Below, one piece after another: positions 52,917 to 64,000 of a stretch of DNA of 64,000 nucleotides (within the stretch, counting starts at the first letter, position 1; every line of letters starts with the position of its first letter). The translations under genes were made by a program, and so were the position numbers. The stretch is from Xenopus tropicalis. Taxonomy: Eukaryota > Chordata > Amphibia > Anura > Pipidae. The notes beneath the pieces were generated by a model. It was not told the origin of the DNA. It saw only the letters and a list, made by a program, of their open reading frames with translations, and ran no database searches. The stretch is taken from contig NC_030683.2 in the NCBI RefSeq assembly GCF_000004195.4, positions 84,655,410 to 84,719,409 on the forward strand. Reading direction: 5' to 3'.

Positions 52917-53427
52917 CCTAAAGACCCTACACCTAAGCACTTGAAAAGTAATGTGGTCTATGCTATCCAGTGTAGTGAAGAGTGCTCTGACTTATACATT
53001 GGGGAGACAAAACGACCTCTCTGTAAAAGAATGGTCAACATAGGCGAGCGAACTCCTCAGGCCAAGACTCAGCAGTATATCTACACCTCAAAGAAAAAGG
53101 ACACTCTTTTGAGGACAGTAACGTGCATATTTTGGACAGAGAGGACAGATGGTTTGAAAGAGGTGTGAAAGAGGCCATTTATGCCAGCCTGGAAAAAACA
53201 TCCCTGAACAGAGGAGGGGGCCTGCAACACCGCTTGTCATCAACATACAATGCCGCTTTGACATCCTTACCCCGGCGGTTTCACAACAGTTCACACTTCC
53301 AGTCATGTACTTTGAAGGATTAGCACCTGCATCAATGAGAATCATGGTACCATTGTGACTGGATCATACCTTCTTACACCTGTCAGTTTCAGCTAACACC
53401 TAACTAAATAAGTTCAATGGAACCATT

Positions 53428-53461
53428 GTGAAGAAGCCACTTGGATGAGTGGTGAAACGTT
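53428..53461 (+). ncRNA. Hammerhead-ribozyme-like motif, degenerate
   Basis: The sequence gtgaaga, hairpin gccact-tggatg-agtggt, then gaaacgtt follows the hammerhead core order CUGANGA - stem II - GAAA - cleavage triplet. The first core base is G instead of C and the triplet is GUU. Penelope-like elements are known to carry minimal hammerheads at this position. Probably inactive here. Confidence 0.45.
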
Positions 53462-54599
53462 TTCAAGAAAAACTCAGAAAAGCAGAAAAGTCCAGTTGTT
53501 TTTAGACTTAATTCTACTAGATACGGTATTTCTATACATATTTATGGAGGCAGCTCTTTCCCTTGCTTCAAGGCTTTATCCAGGCTGCAGAAAAGCTTCT
53601 TTGCTTACTTATTGTGATGAGTTTCTCTTTAAAGCAATTTGAAGTCCATGTCATTTTTTTTTAATCATTTTATTATTTATTATTTTTTTATTATTATAAG
53701 ACAAATGGGGAAGAGAAAACAAGACAAAATGAACAAAGGGAGCAGGAATCTCACAAATGGAAAAGGTCAAAAAAGACTCAAAACAAAAAAAGATTTCATA
53801 AAAAGCTGAATAAGCAAAAGAAGGACCAGGACAAGTCAACAGAAACATCAAGTGGTAGTGACAGTAGTGACGACAGTGTGGAGAAACAGAAAAAGTTCAA
53901 ATACGAGAAAAAGACAAGAAAAAAGGCACAGAGGAAAAAACACTGCTTATCTGGGCAGGAAAGTGACTCTTCCAGTGATATGATGAGCAGCACAGATGAT
54001 GCTGAGTCAGAGGAACATAAGAGCAGACAGACTAAAAGACTTTGCAGAAAAGAGCACCACTAAGGATGCAGACAAGGTGGAGCGGAAAAGCAGACTGACA
54101 AACTGGAAAGTGGCTAAAGATGATGGATCTGATAGCATACAAAATTATATCAAACACCGCTGTGTCATTTTTAAAAGGCTGTATTGATCCTTCATCAGCT
54201 AACAATATTTAAAATGAAGACTTTTTGGTGCTGGGTAATTTCTAGATTTATCTAAAAGCATATTGTAACGTTCACAGATAGATATGAAAATGTTATTTCT
54301 TGGGCACACATATTGCTGGCCAAACTGCCCTCTCTGGAATATGGAGATGACACAGCCTGCAGTTGGGCTGTGAGAACCCTAGCTGTGCTATACTGGGCAC
54401 CAAGTGGCATCTTTTCAAATGCTTCTTTACTCCAAGCTTCTATATCATTGTGTGCCATCATCTTTACTGTCTGTGAATGCGCATAACATCTAAGTGCCCC
54501 AGGGCTTTAGCCTTACAGCAGCAACTCCACACTCCAGCACTCACCGGCTAGTGTGGGCAGCAGTATAGGGGCCTTTTAAATTGGATTGGATTTTTGTGT

Positions 54600-57030
54600 C
54601 TGTGTGTATCGAACATTACACATAATACTTGTGTAATGAACTTCTTATTATCAGTAAAAATGAGGCACAGGGAAAGAAGGGGTTCTGTACTGAAGAAATT
54701 GTCTTTTTCATATAAAAATATTTTATTTAAGATGAAATGCCCACTGCTAATAACAAAGGCTGAGTTGGAAGCTAAAAATTGGGGCCAAATGCTGAACTAG
54801 TGCCAGAATTATATGCCAGAAGTAAACAGATGGCAATTCTGCCTTGTGGGTAGCAATGCCCCTTTTTGCTTTCCTGTCCAGCTTTTGTTTTATTTTAATA
54901 GCAGCATAAGCCACCAACTGAAGGAAGGGGGGACAAATGGTATGTATAACAACAAAAATATTAATTGTTAACTCGTGTCTTGACCCCGAGCAGGAGCAGG
55001 TGGATACACAGGATCAATATCTGTATTGTATTGTCCAATATACTCTAGGTAATCACTTCCTCTCTGCAAATGTACCGTGTCAGAGAGAATAGATGTACCC
55101 TGTCAGAGAGAATAGTGTCATGGCTGGGACTTGTGGGTAGGAGCCTAAGTGCTTGATAATGTGATGTTTCCATGTTTGGTGTTTAGAAGAACCAGGAAAA
55201 CACAATTGTGCCTTGAAATTGTTTTAATGAGAAACTTAATCAGATGACAGTCATGAAAAGGAAGAAAAATGAAAATCAAATCAGAGTGATGGAATAGAGG
55301 ATGCAACATGAATACAAATCCGTTTAAAAAGCCAGAGGTTGGGCGCAGGCTGCAAGTCCATATAAACAGGTGAGAGGTCTTGGCAGTAGGCAGGCAATAC
55401 AAGTCTGTGAATACAGGCCAGGGGTCAAAAACAGGAGATCATATATCAAGGATGGGTAGCAGGAACAAGGAACAATGAATCAAAGTAGGAATAAGGAACT
55501 GAGGTACAAGCAGAAAAAGAGCATATCAGGAACTCAGTCAATGATCCCTCAATAGCTGGCTGGAAGGCACTGGCTTATATAGAGTCTCAACAGGGGAGTG
55601 CGCTAACTAGACAACCCACAGCCAAGGATTTGAAACTCACCTGACAGAATAGAAAAGCATCTGGTGTGACTGTCAAGAAGAGATTTGAGGTGGTAGGGTT
55701 TATATTTAGCCAAAGCAGGAAAGTGAAAAGCAGAATAGAATAGCATATGGGAAATAAAGAAAGAATGATATAGCAAATGGGAGAATGGATAAGAAAATAA
55801 CACAGTAGTAGGAAAGAATGACACATCTGGGGTATAGTGAGAGAATGGCACATGGTGATGGGAGGGAGCAAGAAAAAATAGCAGATGGAGAAAGGAAGTA
55901 AACGAAAGGGTGCAATAATGTTTGTATGTATGTAGGAAGGACAGAGAAATACTTGTGGGGGACATGATCATGAACATAAGTTTGAGCTGAGAAGTATCAC
56001 ATAAGCAGTTGCGATATATAGGGAAAAAGGGCTAGGCAGGGGAATGAAATAGATATGGAGAAGACAAGAGGTAATAAATTGAGAAAACATTTAAGACAAG
56101 CACATTATTTAGTTATCATTTTTTTAGCAATGGTTAAAAGCACACAGATAAAAGGAAAAGTCATGGGGGCACTAGTTTCCAGGTTTGCCTAAGGTGTCAG
56201 GACATGTAGTTCTGGCACCAACTGACACATGCACATAAAGATAAATGATCACTTCTGGATGCTATACTGATGCCATTGAACATCTGTTTTTGATCGATTG
56301 TCTTCTAAAGAAGCACAAAACATAAATTGTACTATCCAATAACTCTACTGATTATTACAAATTTAATCTAAAACTTGCAGCTGATGTTTAGTAGATTCCT
56401 CTACAGGACTACAGCAGTTCAAGTTCAATCCACTGCAAGATGTAGAGACTCAAACACCTATACCTCAGTGAATGTGCCAGTTCAAAATACATTTTTACCA
56501 AACCCAGGAGAACCAATTTCCCATCCAAACAGTAAAATGTCTAGTAGAAAGCTTTTGGGCCATATGATGGCCCCAAAACACATCCCTTAAACATATTTGT
56601 ATATTCTATTTTTTTTTTTGCAATCGCATCGCGTCTGCTGCTTATCCTGTGTCTCCCCTGCTCCCCTGTGTCTCCCCTGCTCCCCCCAGCGCTGCCCACG
56701 CACTTCCTGTGCTGTGAGGACTACAAAGAGGACAGCCTGCCTGTGATCCCTGAGACCTTCTAATGGTAGGTGCTCTTTATTTGCCTAATACACACACTTA
56801 CACACATTTCCACACAATTTAGCAGAGTTTTTCCCCCCATTTTGCACACTTTAGCACACTTTGACATACTTATATACACACTTACACACTGTCACACAAA
56901 TTCTAGATGTGAACACACATGTATACACAAAAATGTATTTTTTTTTTTCCCTTTGTCTTTAGTTTTTTTCCCTAAAATTTTTTTGTGGTTTTATTGCATT
57001 TTTATCCCTGTATTAGTGTTCCTGATTAAT
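54600..57030. other. Repeat-rich spacer, no gene recognised
   Basis: Purine-rich DNA at 55400-56100 gives long but low-complexity minus-strand frames with no family resemblance. 56640-56700 is a short CTCCCCTG repeat and 56790-56930 is CACAC-rich. Confidence 0.45.
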
Positions 57031-57034
57031 ATTT

Positions 57035-60000
57035 AGCATAGCTTTGCCATGTGGTACTTTGGTGTAGAAAAATAACTTTACCTATTTTGAATTCATCAGA
57101 ATGTGTACTTTCCAAAAATATATGGTTTTCTGTGGGTCTCTGTATAGTTAGGGGTGTTACGCATAATACGCTGACAGGGGGCTCTGTATGCAAAAGCTGA
57201 GTTGGCAGGCGAGAAATCCATACGCGCTATTTTCATTTTGGGGTCAGTACATAACACAGACTTTGGTATATTTATGCATATTGGGCATCAAACTGTTCAG
57301 TAGACCTTAATTATTCCTATTTGGGGAGATTTGCCTATATATGCAAGAAATTGTGGCAAACTGCAAAATTTTTATGCAATTTTCTGAATTGTCATAAAAA
57401 CCACTAATTTTAGGAAAGCTTTGCAGATTGGTACTTTTGTGTAGAAAAGACTCTTTACCCTTGGTGGATTTGTCAGAATGTGTACTTTCCAAAATTATTT
57501 GGTCTTCTGGTTTTTTTTGTACAGTTAGGGGGTCTTACACGGTCACAGGCTTTTTTTGCAGAAATTGAGTTGTCAGCTGAGAAAATTCCCATGCACTATT
57601 TTCATTTGGGTGCCTCTGTATACCACATATTTTGGTAAATCTTTGCATATTGGGCATCAAACTGTTCAGTAGACCTCTGGCATTCATATTTAGGGTGATG
57701 TGTCATTATATGTGTAGGGACCCCAAAGAATTGGGCCCCTTCACGATGAGTTCCCCTTTAGACAGGCACCATGAGGGTGGCCTTATGTGATAAGGACACC
57801 TAAAGGTGGTCCTAGCTGTTTATGTGCTAAAATGGAGTTTCCCTGTTGTTCAGCAGCAACCACTAGGTGGCAGTGTGCTGCAATATAAAAAGGGATGACA
57901 CCCATTTTGTGAAGGTCTTAGTCCTGGGACTGCCTCTTGTAAAGAGATGTTCAACAGGTTTGTGTTCTAGTACAGGAGGTACTGTAATAGGTCACTCTAG
58001 GAGTGACAGGCAGGCTAGAGAGAATGGGCAGAGATAGTCCCAACAGGAGAGAGAGGGGTTAAGACCCCCCATCACTCATGGCTGGAGTTCAGGTCCTGTA
58101 GTGTTTAGTAAGGGGAGCCAAGTCAGCACCTGGGAGTGTTCCCATGTAGGGGGCCCCACGCGTGGACCGGGGTGAGTCCTAGGTGGGATCATCCTAGGCG
58201 GGAGTACCGGGGGTAGCCTGAGGGAGTGTGACTTGAGCCGTCTGTGTGACATCCCCTGAAAGTTCTGCCTGCATCAACAATAAAACAAGTTCATCTGGTT
58301 CACCATTTTAACCGGCGTCTTGGCTGTTCATATTCTGAGGATCCTCAACTGCCTGGTAAGCTAATATCCCAAGCGAGGGGCAAGGTACTGAGAGTTGCTG
58401 GGAGTCCAGGTCCAAGGAGAACCTCATAGAGTTTTCCCAGGGAGGAGACATATAGTTCTACCTATACCTACCCTGGGTGGAGGCACGCCATTCATTTGTA
58501 TCGTACCTGTCCCCCATAAATAAGCGGGGCTCAGAGCTCCTGTAGCGACACACTAATGGAGTTGCGTGTTAGAAGTACAACAGCCAAAATAGGGTTACAT
58601 ATGTAAGAAATGTTATAAGATAAATGTGGCAAATTGCAACAATTTAGGCCTTTTTCAGAAAAATCATAAAAACCATTAACTTTAAAAAAGATTTCCAGAT
58701 TGGTGCTTTGGTGTAGAAGTCTTCTTTACCCATGTTGGATTTGTCAGAATGTGTACTTTCCAAAAATATATGGTTTTTAGGGGTCACACTACATTTCTGC
58801 AGCTTCTATCCCTAATAAAACTGCCATGTGTTTATGAATTAGGTAAAGGTAAGCCATGAAATTAGTGTGCACAAGGTATATTTGGGGGGTCTCTAAGTGC
58901 CACGTGCTTTGATGAACCTATGTACAGTGGGCATCAAACTGTTCAGTAGGCCTCTGGGGTTCATATTTAGGGTGTTTTATCTTGGTACCTAATGACCTGT
59001 AGAAAATAAGATGCTGCATAGTGGAAGTTTTGAGGTGATTTTTGGAAATGTCATAAAAATCGTCAAACTTAGGAAAGCTTTCGGCTTGGTACTTTGGAGT
59101 ATAAAGACATGGGTTCCCATTTTAGATTCAGGGGAATGTGTACTTTCCAAAAATATATAGATTCCTGTGGTGAGCTTACTACTTTGTAGCATTATCCCAC
59201 ATATAATGATGTAAATGTGTTGATTTTGGAGGAGCTGAAATGACAGAAATTACTTTCTATGGGGGTATGTTCACATTGGGGCCCCTACATGCCACATACT
59301 TAGGTAAACCTATACATATTAGGCATCAAACTGTTCAGTGGACCTCTGGCATTCAAATTCAGGGTGTTTTATCTTGGTACCTAATTATACATGGGAGATA
59401 AGATGCTGCAAACTGGAAGCTTTGAGAGGATTTTAGGAAATGTTATTAAAATTGCCAACTTTAGGAAAGCTTTGCGGTTTGGTACTTTGGAGTAGAAAGA
59501 CATGGGTACCCATTTTAGATTCGAGAGAATGTGTACTTTTCAAAAATATATGACTTTCTGGGGTGAGTGTACTTTTTACTAGCTTTATCCCACACAAAAT
59601 GATTCAAATGTGTTGATTTTGCAGAAGCTGAAATAACAGAAATGATAGATCATATGGGGGAATGTTCACATTGGGGCCCCTACATGCCACATACTTAGGT
59701 AAACCTATACATATTGGGCATCAAACTGTTTAGTGGACCCCTGGCGTTCAAATTCAACATGTTTTATCTTGGTACCTAATGATATCTGGGAGATAAGATG
59801 CTGCAAACCAGAAGCTTTGAGAGGATTTTTGGAAATGCTATCAAAATTGCCAACTTTAGGAAAATTTTGCGGCTTGGTACTTTGGAGTAGAAAGGCTTGG
59901 GTACCCATTTTGAATTTAGGGGAATGTGTACTTTCCACAAATATATGGCTTTCTGAGGTGAGCATACTTTTTGTAGCTTTATTCTACATAAAATGATGTA

Positions 60001-60420
60001 AATGTGTTGATTTTGCAGAAACTGAAATGACAGAAATGATAGATCATATGGGGGTATGTTCACATTGGGGCCCCTACATGCCACATACTTAGGTAAACCT
60101 ATGCATATTGGGCATCAAACTATTCAGTGGACCCCTGGCGTTCATATTTAGGGTGTTTTATCTGGTTACTTTATGACCTGTAGGAGACAATAGAGACTAT
60201 AGACTGGAAGTTTTGAAGCGGTTTTTAAAAATGTTTACAAATTTTGATAAAAAACAATAATTTTAGGAAAGCATTGCAACTTGGTAGTTTGGAGTAGACA
60301 GGCAGCTCTACCTATTCTGGATTCCCCAGAATCTGTTCTTTCTAAAAATGTATAATTTTTTGGGATAAACCTTCTGTAGGTGGAATTTTTGGCCTTGAAA
60401 TCTAAAGTATTAAGCTTTCT
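57035..60420. repeat. Tandem array, ~366-395-bp unit, at least six copies
   Basis: The anchor gggcatcaaactgttcagt recurs near 57283, 57651, 58927, 59321, 59715 and 60111, and gaatgtgtactttccaaaaa precedes each next block. Spacings are 366, 381 (after removing the inserted LTR), 395, 394 and 395. The later units are more alike than the early ones. Not coding. Confidence 0.88.
57713..58599 (+). mobile_element. Solo LTR, same family, inserted in the tandem array
   Basis: 887 bp, TGTAGGGACCCC to GGGTTACA, flanked by TATG (57709-57712 and 58600-58603). Removing it restores the tandem unit (cattatatgtaagaaat). An AATAAA lies near 58278. Non-coding. Confidence 0.88.
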
Positions 60421-60529
60421 GGAGCAGAGCTTTGAAAATTTGGTAGTGTACTGCTGGGAGTTTTTGACCTATACAAGTAAGAAATCTCCATAAAACTATT
60501 TTTTTTCCCATTTTTTAGACAAAATGTAA

Positions 60530-60622
60530 TTCGCCGGTGGGATGGTATATGTGGCAGTGAAATCGCGCAAGTTGCCTCGAGAGGATTTCAGTGAAATCGC
60601 ACCGCTGCGTATGCCATCCCAC
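60530..60622. mobile_element. MITE fragment at the 5' edge of the L1
   Basis: Sequence gtaattcgccggtgggatgg to atgccatcccacc forms an inverted repeat and belongs to the 50737-51034 family. It abuts the truncated L1 directly. Confidence 0.5.
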
Positions 60623-62470
60623 CAGGCAAGGGTGCCCCCTCTCACCAACACTCTTTGTCTTAGCTATGGAATTCTTAGCACTGCTCATACGCAATAACAT
60701 GGACATTAAAGGTATAGAAATAGCGGAACAAGAATATAAGTGCTGTTTATATGCAGATGACTTATTAGTTACCCTTTCCAGACCATTGATCTCATTACCA
60801 AATCTGTTTAATGTATTGGATAAGTTTAGCTCTCTCTCAGGTTTAAAAATCAATGTAACCAAAACGGAAGCATTACCACTGAATATGACGACACATGCGA
60901 TAAAATTATTGGAGCTCAATTTTAATTTTCGTTGGTCCCATACCTTTATAAAATATTTAGGGGTTTGCATCACAGACTCATATGACACGCTTAGTGACCT
61001 TAATTATAGGGTACTTATTAAGAAATTGATGGATGACATAAATTCTTGGAAGACCTTTACAGTCTGATGGTTTGGCAGATTTAATATCAAAAAATGAGTA
61101 TCCTTCCACGAATACTGTATCTGTTTCGAACCTTACCTTTATCTCCCCCACCTGAGCAATTAACCTGTTTACAGAACGCATGCCTTAAATTTGTGTGGGG
61201 GAAGCAACATCCACGCGTAGCCCGTAAGGTTATATATAGACATAGATCCTTAGGGGGACTGAGCGTCCCGAATCTCTGAGAATATTATTTCGCCGCTTAG
61301 GTTGCACAATTACTATACTGGTTCGTCCAAGCAAATGCCCCTAAATGTGTCTTAATTGAGCGAATCATGTATCAAAGTGACAGTTTGGGGGACCTCCTCT
61401 GGACCTGTCAGGCCCCACAAAAATATAAGGTTTACCCCACAATACGGTATACCTTTACTATATGGCGCACAATTAGCACCAAACCAGGTTGGGTATCCAA
61501 ACTATATAAACTATAGTAGTCTTTCTGAGGCAAACACACCAGTTGTAGCAATGCAGGGCAACAGTACATTTTATTGTTATTACTTTTATACACTTTCATT
61601 TTTTGGTGTTACTATTCCTTTAAGAGATAGATATGATATACCTGACAGAGAGCTATACAGGTATAATCAAATAAATCATTTTTTAACATCCCTACAAAAG
61701 AAATTTACTTTCACATCACATACCTTTCTAGAAGCAATGTGTTTACATCAACCTCTTATGAAAGGATCATTAAGCTTTATATATAGAGAAAGTACCAATA
61801 CTCAACCCATAACCTCCCTAAAGTACGTAAAAAAACTGGAGCGCAGAATTATCGCCTACATTAAACGTACAAGACTGGCAAGAAATTGTTACAAATACAA
61901 CGCACAACTCTATAAATGTCCTAGCGCAAGAAACAACTTATAAAGTGCTGAGTAGATGGTACCTAGTCCCAACTCGTAAAGCAAAATGGGACTCTGGAGT
62001 AAACCCAAATTGTTATAGGGATGCAATAGTCCGGGAACAATGGCACACATATTTTGGTACTGTGATAAAGTACAGCGTCTATGGATTAGGGTTTATCACC
62101 TGATTTATACGGTGCTACAAGTCAATATTCTTAAACGTCCAGAGAAGGCCCTCTTAAATAAGACAATTGACACAATTACTAGAACACAACAAATTTTAAT
62201 TACACATATATTTACAGCAACAAAACAAGTGATAGCAAAGGCTTGGTTATCCCCTCATCTATCTTTTGCAGAAGTGAAAACAAGAACAGATACAGTCTTA
62301 ATCATGGAAAAACTAACCAGTATAATACTAGATAGACAGAGACAATTTGTAAAGGTCTGGGACCCTTGGATCCAATATCGCTACCCGAATGGTTTTAGTA
62401 ACTCATCATTAACCTATTAAAATACTTCTGACTAAATAAACACCATTAAGTGTACCAGATGGACAATGTA
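60622..62470 (+). mobile_element. Tx1/L1-clade LINE, 5'-truncated, interrupted by a MITE fragment
   Basis: Reverse transcriptase begins at RQGCPLSPTLFVLAMEFLA and contains the catalytic CCLYADDLLV, then LSGLKINVTKTE and a KYLGVCI motif. Broken frames continue through LPRILYLFRTLPL (61100) to the C-terminal part (~62040-62420, HIFWYCDKVQRLW). A T2 MITE right half (61497-61623) sits inside. The element ends in an AT-rich aaataaacacc tail. Inactive. Confidence 0.85.
61497..61623. mobile_element. T2-type MITE, truncated
   Basis: Only the right half of the family seen at 19490-19917: actatagtagtctttctgag to tttggtgttactattccttt. Inserted into the L1 fragment. Confidence 0.75.
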
Positions 62471-62507
62471 AAAGGTATAAATATGATGCAGCAACCAGGT
62501 GGCACAT

Positions 62508-64000
62508 TTAAAGGAGACATTTCATATCACCTTCATATTCAGTTATATGATTCATCTTTCTTCAATCTATGTAATCTTGCAGAAAAAAAACGATTTGAAT
62601 GCATTTTACCTCCTAAAATCGTTTTTATATCAGAGCTGCAGAGAGATCTTCACTCCTCTGAAGCTAAACTGAAATGAGAGGTGGGAGTGTCTCTTCATTC
62701 TCCCACAGGAAATGGTCACAGCACTGACTGACAGGCTGAACTCTGCTGTAGCAGGGAAAACCCCTCCCACCTCCCTGCCTGTGTACCTGTTACCAGTCTG
62801 CACATAGCTGTCCTGTGCTGCTGCCTGATCTTTACAAGTTGCAGGGAGTTGTTTCAGGAGAAAATACCAAAAAACGGCCAGTTTAGGTGTCAAAGTACAA
62901 GTTGCAGGGAGTTGTTGCAGGAGAAAATACCAAAAAACGGCCAGTTTAGGTGTCAAAGTACAAGTTGCAGGGAGTTGTTGCAGGAGAAAATACCAAAAAA
63001 CGGCCAGTTTAGGTGTCAAAGTACAAGTTGCAGGGAGTTGTTGCAGGAGAAAATACCAAAAAACGGCCAGTTTAGGTATCAAAGTACAAGTTGCAGGGAG
63101 TTGTTGCAGGAGAAAATACCAAAAAACGGCCAGTTTAGGTATCAAAGTACAAGTTGCAGGGAGTTGTTGCAGGGGAAAATACCAAAAAACAGCCAGTTTA
63201 GGTATCAAAGTACAAGTTGCAGGGAGTTGTTGCAGGAGAAAATACCAAAAAACGGCCAGTTTAGGTATCAAAGTACAAGTTGCAGGGAGTTGTTGCAGGG
63301 GAAAATACCAAAAAACGGCCAGTTTAGGTGTCAAAGTACAAGTTGCAGGGAGTTGTTGCAGGAGAAAATACCAAAAAACGGCCAGTTTAGGTGTCAAAGT
63401 ACAAGTTGCAGGGAGTTGTTTCAGGAGAAAATACCAAAAAACGGCCAGTTTAGGTATCAAAGTACAAGTTGCAGGGAGTTGTTGCAGGGGAAAATACCAA
63501 AAAACGGCCAGTTTAAGTGTCAAAGTACAAGTTGCAGGGAGTTGTTGCAGGAGAAAATACCAAAAAACAGCCAGTTTAGGTGTCAAAGTACAAGTTGCAG
63601 GGAGTTGTTGCAGGAGAAAATACCAAAAAACTGCCAGTTTAGGTGTCAAAGTACAAGTTGCAGGTAGTTGTTGCAGGAGAAAATACCAAAAAACGGCCAG
63701 TTTAGGTGTCAAAGTACAAGTTGCAGGGAGTTGTTGCAGGAGAAAATACCAAAAAACGGCCAGTTTAGGTGTCAAAGTACAAGTTGCAGGGAGTTGTTGC
63801 AGGAGAAAATACCAAAAAACGGCCAGTTTAGGTGTCAAAGTACAAGTTGCAGGGAGTTGTTGCAGGAGAAAATACCAAAAAACGGCCAGTTTAGGTGTCA
63901 AAGTACAAGTTGCAGGGAGTTGTTGCAGGAGAAAATACCCAAAAAACGGCCAGTTTAGGTGTCAAAGTACAAGTTGCAGGGAGTTGTTGCAGGAGAAAAT
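62508..64000. repeat. 63-bp minisatellite (~18 copies, runs off the end) behind a T2-like MITE left end
   Basis: TTAAAGGAGACATTTCA at 62508 has the T2 terminus and TTAA. From ~62836 a 63-bp unit repeats to the window end: caagttgcagggagttgt, tgcaggagaaaatacc, aaaaaacggccagttta, ggtgtcaaagta. Copies differ by few bases (gtgtc/gtatc, caggag/caggggg). An extra C near 63938 shifts the frame. Because 63 is 21 codons, both strands show long periodic open frames (ELLQEKIPKNGQF on plus, LTPKLAVFWYFLL on minus); I do not take these as genes. Confidence 0.9.

Larger units (their letters stand above)
51946..53535 (+). mobile_element. Penelope-like element: RT plus GIY-YIG endonuclease, broken
   Basis: The reverse transcriptase begins in mid-domain (DTMVSYDVTSLFTCIPTTKA). 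It shifts frame near 52210 to GLPVPPIVANLYMEEVEKKA and reaches the catalytic FRYVDDTW. After more breaks, 52960-53045 reads SNVVYAIQCSEECSDLYIGE and then TKRPLCKRM, a GIY-YIG endonuclease. RT followed by GIY-YIG is diagnostic of Penelope-like elements. The tail at 53428-53461 holds a hammerhead-like core. 5'-truncated and inactive. It lies within the inverted NKAPD1 duplicate; the source locus has no such insertion. Confidence 0.88.
51390..54590 (+). pseudogene. Inverted partial duplicate of the NKAPD1 3' region
   Basis: Pieces match the minus strand of 7.1-10.56 kb in order: 51390-51502 matches 10560-10440; 51502-51763 is the shared MITE; 51769-51945 matches ~9735-9590; 53535-54140 matches ~9590-8965 including the last exon; 54150-54265 matches ~7945-7830; 54268-54590 matches ~7530-7110. 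Intron and 3' flank sequence is included, so it is a DNA-level copy and not a processed retrocopy. The penultimate exon (9948-10001) and ~7.95-8.96 kb are missing. The exon part reads [20 protein letters not shown] and then [15 protein letters not shown] but hits a stop at 54061-54063. A Penelope-like element splits the copy. Confidence 0.88.

Noticed and set aside
53700..54200. NKAPD1-like frames read as a second functional gene
   Set aside because: Stop at 54061-54063, missing upstream exon and lost acceptor context show a duplicated pseudogene.
55587..55977. Overlapping minus-strand frames rich in Ser, Phe, His
   Set aside because: Antisense of purine-rich low-complexity DNA with several overlapping frames and no family resemblance.
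57035..60420. Tandem array considered as CRISPR or other bacterial repeat
   Set aside because: The units are ~390 bp with no short repeat-spacer pattern, and the locus is vertebrate.
62630..63958. Long opposite-strand frames (423 codons minus; 272 and 96 plus)
   Set aside because: Produced by a 63-bp (21-codon) repeat open on both strands. No gene-like start, domain or splice context.

Overview
The window is vertebrate nuclear DNA, almost certainly from a clawed frog (Xenopus). Intron-split genes with canonical GT-AG sites have the order and orientation of human 11q23.1 (NKAPD1, PIH1D2, DLAT). The repeats are of Xenopus type: many MITEs bounded by TTAAAGG termini and TTAA target sites (T2-like), Tx1/L1 and CR1-like LINEs, a Penelope-like element and Tc1 remnants. 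I cannot separate X. laevis from X. tropicalis from this sequence alone.

Layout. 1-6.7 kb holds repeats: a truncated Tx1/L1 LINE, a Tc1-like end, a hAT MITE with a perfect 8-bp target duplication, and a degenerate ~140-bp satellite. 8.9-18.8 kb holds NKAPD1 (minus strand). Its introns carry L1 and Tc1 remnants, a solo LTR, nested MITEs and a 40-bp minisatellite with a 480-bp higher-order repeat. About 18.7-18.95 kb is a CpG-rich head-to-head promoter shared with PIH1D2 (plus strand, coding exons 21.07-25.21 kb). 25.5-29.2 kb is the tail-to-tail spacer to DLAT (minus strand, 14 coding exons, 29.27-48.71 kb). DLAT introns hold a 5'-truncated CR1-like LINE with a 902-codon open frame and a 272-bp near-perfect hairpin with hammerhead-like motifs. 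48.8-64 kb has no recognisable intact gene. It holds MITEs, an inverted partial copy of the NKAPD1 3' region (51.4-54.6 kb) split by a Penelope-like element, a ~390-bp tandem array broken by a solo LTR, a second Tx1/L1 fragment, and a 63-bp minisatellite running off the window end.

Gene roles. DLAT is the E2 core of mitochondrial pyruvate dehydrogenase. All exon phases join to a 628-residue protein with two lipoyl domains, an E1/E3-binding domain and the DHRxxDG catalytic motif. PIH1D2 is a PIH1-family protein (321 residues) of the group linked to R2TP/HSP90 and dynein-arm assembly. NKAPD1 is a basic, Ser/Lys-rich nuclear-type protein of unknown role (301 residues by the standard exon chain). 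The most striking gene-level signal is an extra 54-bp NKAPD1 exon-like copy at 13271-13324. It has both splice sites and matching phases, and most of its changed codons are synonymous. I saw no wholly new molecular system. The leads are this exon, the inverted NKAPD1 duplication, and the intronic hairpin with ribozyme-like arms.
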